Assembly: GCA_018663485.1 (NCBI GenBank) | Contig: JABJQI010000189.1 | Coordinates: 1-37,365, forward strand | Length of the DNA stretch: 37,365 nucleotides | Source of the DNA: Opitutia bacterium | GTDB taxonomy: Bacteria > Verrucomicrobiota > Verrucomicrobiia > Opitutales > Coraliomargaritaceae | Reading direction: 5' to 3' | In this document: one piece after another, positions 27,349 to 34,766 of the stretch | Position numbering within the stretch: the first letter of the stretch is position 1 | Layout: each line of letters opens with the position of its first letter | Program-made: the position numbers and the translations under genes | The notes under the pieces: generated by a model | Told to the model about the DNA's origin: nothing | The model's input: only the letters and a program-made list of their open reading frames with translations | The model's database searches: none

Positions 27349-27924
27349 ATGCGTTTGATAACAGACCGTGGTCAGGATGATGAAGAATTGCACCTCGCGG
27401 GTTCTTTGCTGGTGGCGCATCCATCACTGTTGGATTCACATTTTAAGCGCACGGTGGTGTTGATGACCGCCCATTCGGCGGAAGAGGGCTCATTGGGTGT
27501 TATCGTCAATCGGCCACTGAATCAGACGCTAGGGCAGTATGATTCGGAATTGGCAGGCACCGAGTTTGCCGCAGTACCACTCTACGAAGGCGGTCCGGTG
27601 GGTAGTGATGAAATGATCTTAGTGGCGTGGAAATGGGCTAGCGAAGCGGGCACTTTCAAACTCTATTTCGGGATTGATGAGAATCAGGCCCGACAGATCC
27701 TGGAAGACGACCCCGAATTCGAGCTGCGCGGCTTTATTGGCCATTCTGCTTGGGGCGACGGTCAACTGGAGGACGAGCTTGAGGTGACTGCCTGGCTGGT
27801 GTGCCCCCTAAGTCCTGATTTAGAGTTGCTTGAGGGCTTGGCGATGTGGCGCGCGATGCTTGCTCAGCAGGGGCCCAAGATGCACTTACTCGCGGAGGAG
27901 CCCGACGACCTATCAATGAACTGA
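27349..27924 (+). CDS. yqgE: YqgE/AlgH family protein
   Basis: A conserved DUF179 protein of unknown biochemical function. From the ATG at 27349 it is 191 aa with the family landmarks LLVAHPSLLDSHFKRTVVLMTAHS, GSLGVIVNRPLNQTL, LYEGGPVGSDEM and FIGHSAWGDGQLEDELE. The frame also has a TTG at 27337 directly after the dCMP deaminase stop. GGA 7 nt before the ATG favours 27349. Confidence 0.92.
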   Translation: MRLITDRGQDDEELHLAGSLLVAHPSLLDSHFKRTVVLMTAHSAEEGSLGVIVNRPLNQTLGQYDSELAGTEFAAVPLYEGGPVGSDEMILVAWKWASEAGTFKLYFGIDENQARQILEDDPEFELRGFIGHSAWGDGQLEDELEVTAWLVCPLSPDLELLEGLAMWRAMLAQQGPKMHLLAEEPDDLSMN

Positions 27925-27958
27925 AATTAGGTGCTTTATTTCCCTCTTTGCCATTGAC

Positions 27959-27982
27959 AGGGGTGGGGCTCGACCCTTTTTT
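27959..27982 (+). terminator. Possible terminator or leader hairpin before rpmJ
   Basis: AGGGGT (27959-27964) can pair with ACCCTT (27973-27978) around an 8 nt loop, followed by T through 27982. The stem is short with one G-T pair. A TTGACA at 27954 overlaps it, so a promoter cannot be excluded. Confidence 0.35.
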
Positions 27983-28005
27983 CACCAATTCTCTCTTTTC
28001 TTGTT

Positions 28006-28131
28006 ATGAAAGTTGTATCTTCTCTTAAATCTCTCAAAAACCGTCATCCGGACTGCCAGGTAGTTCGCCGCAAGGGACGCGTTTACGTAATCTGCAAGTC
28101 TAACCCTCGCTTTAAAGCGCGTCAGGGATAG
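28006..28131 (+). CDS. rpmJ: Ribosomal protein L36, zinc-independent form
   Basis: A 41-aa protein of the large ribosomal subunit. It begins KVVSSLKSLKNRHPDCQVV and continues RRKGRVYVICKSNPRFKARQG, matching the YkgM-type (C-minus) L36. The zinc-binding CxxC pair of classical L36 is missing: only C17 and C30 remain. It is followed 26 bp later by a type B L31, the same pairing as ykgM-ykgO in E. coli. No Shine-Dalgarno sequence is seen. Confidence 0.95.
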   Translation: MKVVSSLKSLKNRHPDCQVVRRKGRVYVICKSNPRFKARQG

Positions 28132-28157
28132 CTCGAAACCTCCGCAAGGACACTACT

Positions 28158-28403
28158 GTGAAAGCTGATATTCATCCAAAGCTCAACCCTATTGCCTTCG
28201 TCGATGTTTCGACTGGCACTAAATATCTGACTCGCTCCACCATGCGTGGCAGCAAGACTGAAACCATCGATGGCGTGGATTACCAAGTGGTAATTTGCGA
28301 TATTACTGCTGATTCGCACCCTGCCTTTACGGGTGAGAAGCGTTTCGTCGATACCGCTGGTCGCGTCGAAAAGTTTCAAAACAAGTTCACTCGTCGTCGC
28401 TAA
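28158..28403 (+). CDS. rpmE2: Ribosomal protein L31 type B, zinc-independent
   Basis: An 81-aa 50S protein. MKADIHPKLNPIAFVDVSTG, FLTRSTM-like YLTRSTMRGSKTE, HPAFTGEKRFVDTAGRVEKF and a basic tail are typical of type B L31. The zinc-binding CxxC of type A is absent. The start is GTG at 28158, set by AAGGA 7 nt upstream. A terminator follows. Confidence 0.97.
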   Translation: MKADIHPKLNPIAFVDVSTGTKYLTRSTMRGSKTETIDGVDYQVVICDITADSHPAFTGEKRFVDTAGRVEKFQNKFTRRR

Positions 28404-28436
28404 GACGCGGGCTGTCTTCAGATCGCATTTCCAACA

Positions 28437-28470
28437 AAGCCCGCTGCACATTACAGTGGGCTTTTTTTTT
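28437..28470 (+). terminator. Rho-independent terminator after rpmE2
   Basis: AAGCCCGCTG (28437-28446) pairs with CAGTGGGCTT (28454-28463), one G-T pair, 7 nt loop, then nine T to 28470. It ends the rpmJ-rpmE2 unit. Confidence 0.93.
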
Positions 28471-28626
28471 GGGTTCATCGCCGACGGAGGTCTGCCGGAG
28501 ATGGCGTAGCATTAGTGGGAAAGTCTCGATTGCAACGACTGACCGTTGCATCTGAGTGGCAACGGCTCCCTGCTTTTGGGGGGCTTGTTTGACCCATTGC
28601 ACTCTGCGAGTATAATAAACCGCACT

Positions 28627-28738
28627 AGGAGTGTGGGCGACTCGCCCACATTTATTCTGTGTTGCTGCCAAGGAGGGCGAGTCGCCCACATTCACCTGTG
28701 TGGCTGCAAAAGAGGGCGAGTCGCCCTCCCTCCTTTAC
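28627..28738. repeat. Palindromic repeat cluster, three GGGCGAGTCGCCC copies
   Basis: Three near-perfect palindromes lie at 28632-28650 (9 bp arms), 28675-28687 and 28712-28728 (8 bp arms), centred 40 and 39 bp apart. The sequence between them is also conserved (CACATT-x-A-x-CTGTGT-x-GCTGC-x-AA). The cluster is bounded by AGGAGTG on the left and CTCCTTTAC on the right, as is a second cluster at 33025-33160. It occupies the 393-bp gap between rpmE2 and the 3' end of comEC. The rest of that gap holds only a 7 bp TGCAACG/CGTTGCA hairpin at 28531-28550. Confidence 0.85.
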
Positions 28739-28863
28739 CCTTTCGCACGAACCGACAATGACTCTTTTTTTGTCTAAATTTGTCGTAGCGATCCGAGTCG
28801 CATTGGTTTCACTCAGCTCAAGCGACTTGCGTGTCGCAACTTGGTAGTTGAGGTTACTGTGCT

Positions 28864-30537
28864 TCAATCAATCAGCGCTAGCCCAGCCGTAACGCTACTA
28901 ATGATGACTAGTGGTGGCAGCCACATGGCGTGCCCCTGTAATCGCGCTGCGCTGCGATGCAGCCACAATAGTGTGGCAAAATAAACAAACAGTGCACCAT
29001 AGCTCAGAGCGCTTGAGTAGCCTTCACTGGGCAGAATGGCACCCGGGAGTTGTGCGCAGCAGATGATCATCCGATCCATTAGGTAGATCACCGTCCATGC
29101 CGAGTGATTGAAGAATTCCGCGAGGCTAGTCAGCAGCGCGCTGGCGCAGGCCAAGGAGATGACGCCGCCGCTGATGACGATGGCGACTAAATAGACTAAT
29201 AGCATGTTGAGTAAAATCGCACCGGGCGCGACGAACTCGAAGAGTCCCGCGCTGAGCGGGGTGCTCGCGAGCCAGGCGGAGAAGCTGATGCCAAACAATA
29301 GCAAAAATTTGTCGAGTGACCATACACAGGCGCGCTGCCAAGCGTTCCGATTTTGTTCGGGTAGCCACTGGTAGGGATGATAGCGGAGCGTTAATACTTG
29401 GTGCAGCGGTAGGCCAAATAATAATATGCTCAACACGACTGTGTAGGAGAGCTGAAAGCCCAGGCTCCATAATTGATTAGGATCGATGATCAGCACCAAG
29501 ATGGCGGAGCACATGAGCGCAGAGAACGACGAGCGTTGGCGTTGGCAGGCAAAGCTCGACCAGAAAAAAGCCGCCATCAGAAACGCGCGTATGGCGGAGG
29601 GCGAGCCGCCAGTTATTTCGACATACAAATACAATAGCGGCAGTCCGATCCATGGGGCCACTGTACGCGGCACACGAATGAGCAAGAGGAATTGGGCAAT
29701 TACAGTCGCGATTACGCCAATATGTAGACCACTAATCGCGAAAAAATGCATGGTGCCAGTCATTCGATAACGCTCGAGTTGTGTTTTGCTCAGTTCGATC
29801 TTACGGCCCAACAGCATCGCGACGTATACATTGGCAAGTTCCGAGTTTTCTGGTGATCCCAACCGTAGTGTTGCTTGGAAGCGCTGGTTCATTGCTGCGC
29901 AAAACTGATCAAAGGCACGCGGCGCGCGCAGTATCTGCAGGGCGCCAGTGCGGTCGAAGCGATAGTGCACGCCGATGCTTTGAAGATAGTTTTCGAAATC
30001 GTCTTCGTCACTGCTAGCTATCGACGGCAGAATCGGAGTGAGCACGCCGGTAGTCTGCAGTTGCAAGCCGCGCTGGATATTTAGCGTGACGGTCTGTTCT
30101 GCTGCTATGGACGGAAGCGTCAGCTTAAAATAGATCCGATCGTCCGGGTGTATGCGGCTAGTGGTGGGTGCGTCGAGGACGCGGGCGAGTCCACTGGGTT
30201 TGCCGTAACGTTCGCCAGGCTGCATGACGCGTTGTATTTCGATCGCTAATTGTGCCTCGCGCGCTGGTAATGTCAGGTTGTCGGTCTGTGGCCCCGTGGG
30301 TAGTCGAATTTGCCCATAAGCCCAGCAGCAGTGCGTGGTGCTGATTAAGAAGCACAGCATCCATTGCCACTGCAGTTTTTTATTGCCTGCGAGTCGAAGC
30401 GCCGCGACGCAGCTAATCAATGCGACACATAGCAGTAAGGGCAGAGGAGCACTGTAATGGCGGGCTAGAATCAGTCCGAAGAGTAATCCTATCAGCAACA
30501 ATAGAATCGGAGCGCGGGCTTGAGTCATTGCTTTCAT
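28864..30537 (-). CDS. comEC: ComEC/Rec2 DNA-uptake channel protein
   Basis: The inner-membrane channel for single-stranded DNA in natural transformation. The 557-aa protein has two N-terminal transmembrane helices (PILLLLIGLLFGLILA), a soluble DUF4131/OB-like region (about 80-210) and the polytopic Competence domain with YRMTGTMHFFAISGLHIGV (residues 258-274) and GGSPSAIRAFLMA (310-322), both ComEC signatures. It stops after the membrane domain, so the C-terminal metallo-beta-lactamase domain of longer ComECs is absent. The start may be ATG 30537 or ATG 30528. It is divergent from rarA. Confidence 0.92.
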   Translation of the reverse strand: MKAMTQARAPILLLLIGLLFGLILARHYSAPLPLLLCVALISCVAALRLAGNKKLQWQWMLCFLISTTHCCWAYGQIRLPTGPQTDNLTLPAREAQLAIEIQRVMQPGERYGKPSGLARVLDAPTTSRIHPDDRIYFKLTLPSIAAEQTVTLNIQRGLQLQTTGVLTPILPSIASSDEDDFENYLQSIGVHYRFDRTGALQILRAPRAFDQFCAAMNQRFQATLRLGSPENSELANVYVAMLLGRKIELSKTQLERYRMTGTMHFFAISGLHIGVIATVIAQFLLLIRVPRTVAPWIGLPLLYLYVEITGGSPSAIRAFLMAAFFWSSFACQRQRSSFSALMCSAILVLIIDPNQLWSLGFQLSYTVVLSILLFGLPLHQVLTLRYHPYQWLPEQNRNAWQRACVWSLDKFLLLFGISFSAWLASTPLSAGLFEFVAPGAILLNMLLVYLVAIVISGGVISLACASALLTSLAEFFNHSAWTVIYLMDRMIICCAQLPGAILPSEGYSSALSYGALFVYFATLLWLHRSAARLQGHAMWLPPLVIISSVTAGLALID

Positions 30538-30634
30538 CGAGGCAGGTTGATTCTGATTGTAATAACGTTAGCTATAACTTGCGTCTTTGCGTTCTAACTT
30601 GCAAGTCAGCCTCGCAACTCCGATGTTAACTCCG

Positions 30635-31981
30635 ATGTCTGAAAATATCGAACAGGCTGGCATTTTTGATGCCGAGCAGGACGCTTCGACTGGCCCTGCC
30701 GTACGGCCGTTGGCGGTTCGTATGCGACCGCAACACTTGGGTGAGATCATTGGCCAAGATCACATCGTCGGTGAGGGCTGTTTGTTGCCGCGCCTGATCC
30801 AGGCTGATAATTTTGGCAGCCTAATTTTTTATGGTCCACCTGGCTGCGGTAAAACTTCGATGGCGGAGGTGATTGCGGCGGAGACTCAGAGTAAGTTCGT
30901 GCGGATCAATGCGGTGCTGTCGAATGTGGCCGAGGTGCGTGATATCCTACGCTTGGCACGTTACGAGCCAGATCAACGTACTATCTTGTTTATCGATGAG
31001 ATCCATCGGTTTAATAAGTCACAGCAGGATCTATTGCTGCCGGATGTAGAGGCCGGCAACATTCGTCTGATTGGCGCGACCACGCACAATCCCGGGTTTT
31101 ATGTGAATCCGCCGCTGTTGAGCCGCAGTCACCTGTTTCGGTTGGAGCCAGTAGATGTCGAGTCCGTCGCAATTATACTTTCGCGTGCTTTGACGGATGT
31201 GACGCGCGGCCTTGGTGCACACCGTTGCACTGCCGAGCTTGAGGTGTTTCAAGCCGTGGCCGATTTTTCCGGTGGTGATTTGCGCCGTGCACTGAATGCC
31301 CTGGAAACACTGGTGCTGAGTCAGCCCTTGGGCGCGCATATTGATGTGCAGGCGGTCGAGGTGTTCGCACGGGAGCGGCAGATTCGCTACGATCGCGATG
31401 AGGATGAGCACTACGATCATGCCTCAGCGATGATTAAAAGCATTCGCGGTTCAGATCCCGATGCCTCGCTGTACTGGACCTTTAAGATGCTGCAGGGTGG
31501 CGAAGATCCACGTTTTATCGCGCGACGCTTGACCATCTTGGCTTCTGAAGATGTTGGCCTAGCCAATTCGCATGCGCTGACGGTGGCCATCGCCGCATTT
31601 GAGGCCTGCGAAAAGATCGGCATGCCAGAGTGTGAATATCACCTAGCGCACGCAGTGCTCTATTTAGCGACCTCGCCAAAGAGCAACTCGGTGACGCGGG
31701 CAATGCATGCAGTTAAAAAATCGCTCCGAGATGAACCGGCACAAGCCGTGCCGCTATGGTTACGTGATGCGCATACCAAGACTAATAAGGCGCTCGGCCA
31801 TGGTCAGGGCTATCTGTATAGTCATGATTATCCCTCTGGGATTTCTGGCCAGGAGTTTATGTTGTCACCAAAGCAGTTTTATCTGCCGGGCCATGCAGGC
31901 GCGGAAGCTGCTACGGCACAACGGCTCGAACAGTTAAAAAAGCTTAAAGCTGGGATGCAGCAGCGAGATGCTTCTGCGTAG
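30635..31981 (+). CDS. rarA: Replication-associated recombination protein A (RarA/MgsA AAA+ ATPase)
   Basis: A clamp-loader-like AAA+ ATPase acting at stalled replication forks. From the ATG at 30635 it is 448 aa with RPLAVRMRPQHLGEIIGQDHI, Walker A GPPGCGKTS at 67-75, Walker B ILFIDEIHRFNKSQQD (D121-E122), the sensor GATTHNPGF and the C-terminal tetramer domain with SIRGSDPDASLYW, ASEDVGLANS, YLATSPKSNSV and GHGQGYLYSHD. An in-frame TTG at 30587 and ATG at 30623 are other possible starts. It matches E. coli RarA throughout. Confidence 0.95.
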   Translation: MSENIEQAGIFDAEQDASTGPAVRPLAVRMRPQHLGEIIGQDHIVGEGCLLPRLIQADNFGSLIFYGPPGCGKTSMAEVIAAETQSKFVRINAVLSNVAEVRDILRLARYEPDQRTILFIDEIHRFNKSQQDLLLPDVEAGNIRLIGATTHNPGFYVNPPLLSRSHLFRLEPVDVESVAIILSRALTDVTRGLGAHRCTAELEVFQAVADFSGGDLRRALNALETLVLSQPLGAHIDVQAVEVFARERQIRYDRDEDEHYDHASAMIKSIRGSDPDASLYWTFKMLQGGEDPRFIARRLTILASEDVGLANSHALTVAIAAFEACEKIGMPECEYHLAHAVLYLATSPKSNSVTRAMHAVKKSLRDEPAQAVPLWLRDAHTKTNKALGHGQGYLYSHDYPSGISGQEFMLSPKQFYLPGHAGAEAATAQRLEQLKKLKAGMQQRDASA

Positions 31982-32018
31982 GATTGATCTCTGTATTGTT
32001 GTGGCTATAGTCAACGTT

Positions 32019-32528
32019 ATGAAGTTAATCATACCAGTCGCATGCTTTGCTTTGGGTGCATTGTCATTACCAATTGCTGCAGAACAGCTCGTGCCCGCAG
32101 AAGTAGAGGAGAAGGTGATTCCTACCGAGATTTCCGAGCCGCCGTATCAAGTCGGGCAGCTGCCCTCGAAGCAGGGATATTACATCGAGCGCCCAGGGCA
32201 GACATCGATCAATTTCCGGATTGTGGCTAATAAAATACGGATCTATTGGATCGATGCAGATGGTTTAATTGCACCGCCAGAATCGTCTGCTGGCAATGTG
32301 CGCCTGAATGGTAAACCAAAAATACGATCTTATTTTAACTTGCAGCCAATTAGCGCTGCTGCTGGCTTAGGCGCCAAAGGGATCGTCCGCCCGCCACATA
32401 TTTTTAATACTGTGCTGTACTTAAATCAGGCAGAGGGCGGTGGCGGTGAGCTACATACGTTCCGTTATCTGATGTCGATGGGCGCCCCGACCAAAAGTGG
32501 GGAACCGAATCCAACTTCGACCAACTAA
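32019..32528 (+). CDS. Secreted protein of unknown function
   Basis: I do not recognise a named family. The 169-aa protein has a clear signal peptide (KLIIPVACFALGALSLPIAA, cleavage before EQ), then an acidic stretch, IERPGQTSINFRIVANKIRIYWIDADG, KPKIRSYFNL, a Gly/Ala-rich segment and LHTFRYLMSM. The pattern suggests a small beta-sandwich domain. The frame opens at 31968, overlapping rarA, but the ATG at 32019 places the signal peptide at the N-terminus. The YvlD-type gene starts 6 bp downstream, implying co-expression. Confidence 0.75.
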   Translation: MKLIIPVACFALGALSLPIAAEQLVPAEVEEKVIPTEISEPPYQVGQLPSKQGYYIERPGQTSINFRIVANKIRIYWIDADGLIAPPESSAGNVRLNGKPKIRSYFNLQPISAAAGLGAKGIVRPPHIFNTVLYLNQAEGGGGELHTFRYLMSMGAPTKSGEPNPTSTN

Positions 32529-32534
32529 GAAACT

Positions 32535-33020
32535 ATGGATTTAAAGCAAATGCTCAAAAGTTGGGTGATCGTCGCGTTCGGCGTCCTGATCGCCTCCAAC
32601 ACTGCCTCTGGTATACATTACGATAGCCGTGAAGCGCTTATCTTCGTGGTGATACTGCTCAGTGCCTGTAATGTCTTTCTCAAGCCATTACTCATGCTGT
32701 TCTCGCTGCCCTTTATTATTTTGACCTTCGGCATTGGGATCTGGGTGATCAACGCGTTGCTGTTCCTGTTCGTTGCGGCGCTGGTGAGTGGCTTCCATAT
32801 CGACAGTTTTGGCAGTGCGCTTTGGGGTGCACTCGTGGTCAGTATTACCAGTGGCGTGGCGACTCTACTATTCGGTGATTCGAGCTCGCGTCGGAGTGTT
32901 AATATTAATGTCGGCCGTGTCGGGCCCACGCCAAGCGCTGGACCGCAAGCCCGAGGCTCCAGTCAACCGCGTCAGCCGAAGCGAGTCATCGAAGATGATG
33001 CCGATGTTATTGATATATAG
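32535..33020 (+). CDS. YvlD-type membrane protein (holin-4-superfamily fold)
   Basis: A 161-aa protein with four transmembrane segments: VIVAFGVLIASN, ALIFVVILLSACNVF, PLLMLFSLPFIILTFGIGIWVINALL-like and ALWGALVVSITSGVATLLF. The central KPLLxxxSLPFIxLTxGxxxxVINA pattern is that of the YvlD/COG1950 family, often annotated as 'phage holin family' although not phage-linked. A hydrophilic Ser/Arg/Pro tail of about 45 residues follows. Function is unknown; some homologues are part of envelope-stress operons. Confidence 0.85.
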   Translation: MDLKQMLKSWVIVAFGVLIASNTASGIHYDSREALIFVVILLSACNVFLKPLLMLFSLPFIILTFGIGIWVINALLFLFVAALVSGFHIDSFGSALWGALVVSITSGVATLLFGDSSSRRSVNINVGRVGPTPSAGPQARGSSQPRQPKRVIEDDADVIDI

Positions 33021-33024
33021 TGGC

Positions 33025-33160
33025 AGGAGTGCTTTAACGGAATAAGGGCGACACGCCCTCATTATTTGATGCTGTGGGCGAGTCGGCCACATAGTTTGAT
33101 GTTGTGGGCTAGTCGCACACATAGTTTAATGCTGTGGGCGAGTCGCCCACACTCCTTTAC
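33025..33160. repeat. Palindromic repeat cluster, four copies at 30-bp period
   Basis: Four palindromes are centred at 33052, 33082, 33112 and 33142, an exact 30 bp spacing. Consensus is GTGGGCGA-G-TCGCCCAC: the copy at 33134-33150 is perfect, 33074-33090 has one mismatch, 33104-33120 has two, and 33045-33059 has short arms. Spacers are conserved (ATAGTTTGATGCT and near variants). The cluster is bounded by AGGAGTG (33025-33031) and CTCCTTTAC, like the cluster at 28627. It lies between the YvlD-type gene and lpdA; nothing else is evident in that gap. Confidence 0.87.
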
Positions 33161-33279
33161 ATACGACCATCCGAGGCCCCTTGGCATTGACGACACGTAA
33201 CTCGTCTGTTTTCTTCGCATCCTTCTGCAGTGAATATTTAATCACTTTGCGGATTTAAGCACCTTCAATTTAATTATTT

Positions 33280-34677
33280 ATGTCAACTAACTCAAAATAC
33301 GATCTCGTTGTGATCGGCGGTGGTCCCGCTGGTTATGCGGCAGCCATTCGCGCGGGGCAACTCGGTAAAAAAGTCGCTTGTGTTGAGCAGGAGCGTCCCG
33401 GCGGCACTTGCTTGAATTGGGGCTGTATCCCTTCCAAAGCACTGCTGAAGAGCGCCGAGTTGTTTAATAAAATTAAGCACTGTGAAGACTTCGGTATTAG
33501 TGTGACGGGCGCGAGTTATGACTTTACAAAGATCATTCAGCGGTCACGCAACGTATCGGGCACGATGGCCAAAGGTATCGAGTTTCTGTTTAAGAAGAAC
33601 AAGGTCGATTACATTAAGGGGGTCGGTACGATCGCAGTCCCCGGGATGGTGGAGGTCACTGACGGTCCAGATAAGGGCAAGATCTTGGTCACCGAGAACA
33701 CCCTCATTGCGACTGGCTGCAAGCCACGTCAACTGCCCGACATCGAAGTCGACGGTGTGCGCATCATGACCTCTCGCCAAGCGCTGGAGATGAAGACACA
33801 GCCGAAGTCCATTGTAATTGTCGGCGCTGGTGCGATTGGCGCAGAGTTTGCCTATTTCCTCAATGCCTTCGGCACCAAGGTCACGCTGGTCGAGATGCTC
33901 GATCAAGTGTTGCCAGTCGAAGATCACGAAGTCGCAGCGGTGGTTGCTAAGGAGTTTAAGAAACAGGGCATTGACTGCCGCACTTCCACTGCGGTCGAAA
34001 ACATCAAGGTCGCCAAGAACAACGTAAAGATGGACCTCGTCAAGGCTGGCAAGGCCGAGTCGATCACTGCGGATTGCGTGCTGATCGCCATCGGTGTGGT
34101 TGCCAACACCGCCGGACTACTGTCTGCGCGCACCAAGCTCGCGCAAGATCGCGGTTACATCAAAGTCGATGGCAACTACGAATCCAGCGTCAAGGGGATC
34201 TACGCGGCAGGCGATATTATTGGGCCACCTTGGCTCGCGCATGTGGCGACCTACGAAGCGATTCAAGCGGTGCAGGGCATGTTTGGTCACAGCCAAGCGA
34301 AGCAAGTGACCGATTTCCCTGGCTGCACTTACTGCATCCCGCAAGTCGCTTCGATCGGTAAGACCGAGAATAAGCTCAAGGAAGAGGGCATCAAATACAA
34401 GGTCGGCAAATTCCCCTTCCAAGCATCTGGTAAGGCCGTCGCATCGGGGGCTCCTGAAGGCTTCGTCAAGCTTCTCGTGTGCGAACAGTATGGCGAAATT
34501 CTGGGTGCGCACATCGTCGGTGGCGACGCCACTGAAATGATTGGTGAATACTGCCTAGGCAAGAAGCTCGAAGCGACTGCGGAAGAGATTCACAACACCA
34601 TCCACGCGCACCCCACCTTGAGTGAGGCTACGATGGAAGCCGCAGCTGCCGTGTTTGGCGAAGCGATCCACATCTAG
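33280..34677 (+). CDS. lpdA: Dihydrolipoyl dehydrogenase
   Basis: The E3 flavoenzyme that reoxidises dihydrolipoamide in 2-oxoacid dehydrogenase and glycine-cleavage complexes using NAD+. The 465-aa protein has the FAD motif GGGPAGYAAAI near 13-23, redox-active C44 and C49 in GGTCLNWGCIPSKALL, the NAD motif GAGAIGAEFAYFLN, the second FAD motif YAAGDIIGPPWLAH and the dimer-interface HAHPTLSE with catalytic H444-E449. No E1 or E2 gene adjoins it. A terminator follows. Confidence 0.97.
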   Translation: MSTNSKYDLVVIGGGPAGYAAAIRAGQLGKKVACVEQERPGGTCLNWGCIPSKALLKSAELFNKIKHCEDFGISVTGASYDFTKIIQRSRNVSGTMAKGIEFLFKKNKVDYIKGVGTIAVPGMVEVTDGPDKGKILVTENTLIATGCKPRQLPDIEVDGVRIMTSRQALEMKTQPKSIVIVGAGAIGAEFAYFLNAFGTKVTLVEMLDQVLPVEDHEVAAVVAKEFKKQGIDCRTSTAVENIKVAKNNVKMDLVKAGKAESITADCVLIAIGVVANTAGLLSARTKLAQDRGYIKVDGNYESSVKGIYAAGDIIGPPWLAHVATYEAIQAVQGMFGHSQAKQVTDFPGCTYCIPQVASIGKTENKLKEEGIKYKVGKFPFQASGKAVASGAPEGFVKLLVCEQYGEILGAHIVGGDATEMIGEYCLGKKLEATAEEIHNTIHAHPTLSEATMEAAAAVFGEAIHI

Positions 34678-34696
34678 TCGAACTAATTGAATCAGC

Positions 34697-34736
34697 AAAA
34701 GGCCGGACTTCGCACTGCGAACTCCGGCCTTTTTTG
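34697..34736. terminator. Bidirectional terminator between lpdA and tex
   Basis: AAAAGGCCGGA (34697-34707) pairs with TCCGGCCTTTT (34723-34733), an 11 bp stem with T run on plus and A run on the other side, so it can serve both convergent genes. It lies 20 bp after lpdA and 31 bp from the tex stop. Confidence 0.93.
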
Positions 34737-34766
34737 TGGTATGACGTTCGTAGCCGTTGCGCCTGC

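Noticed and set aside
27954..27982. TTGACA with 17-nt spacing as a sigma-70 promoter for rpmJ
   Set aside because: The hexamer at the -10 position is TTTTTT, and the same bases form a hairpin with a T run.
27925..28005. Zur operator upstream of the zinc-free ribosomal protein genes
   Set aside because: No AT-rich palindrome of the usual form was found in the 80 bp before rpmJ.
32535..33020. Phage holin and hence a prophage remnant
   Set aside because: The pattern is that of the widespread YvlD family; no other phage gene is nearby.
33025..33160. Regular 30-bp repeats as a possible CRISPR array
   Set aside because: The 13-bp stretches between palindromes are conserved rather than unique, the units are too short, and no cas genes are present.
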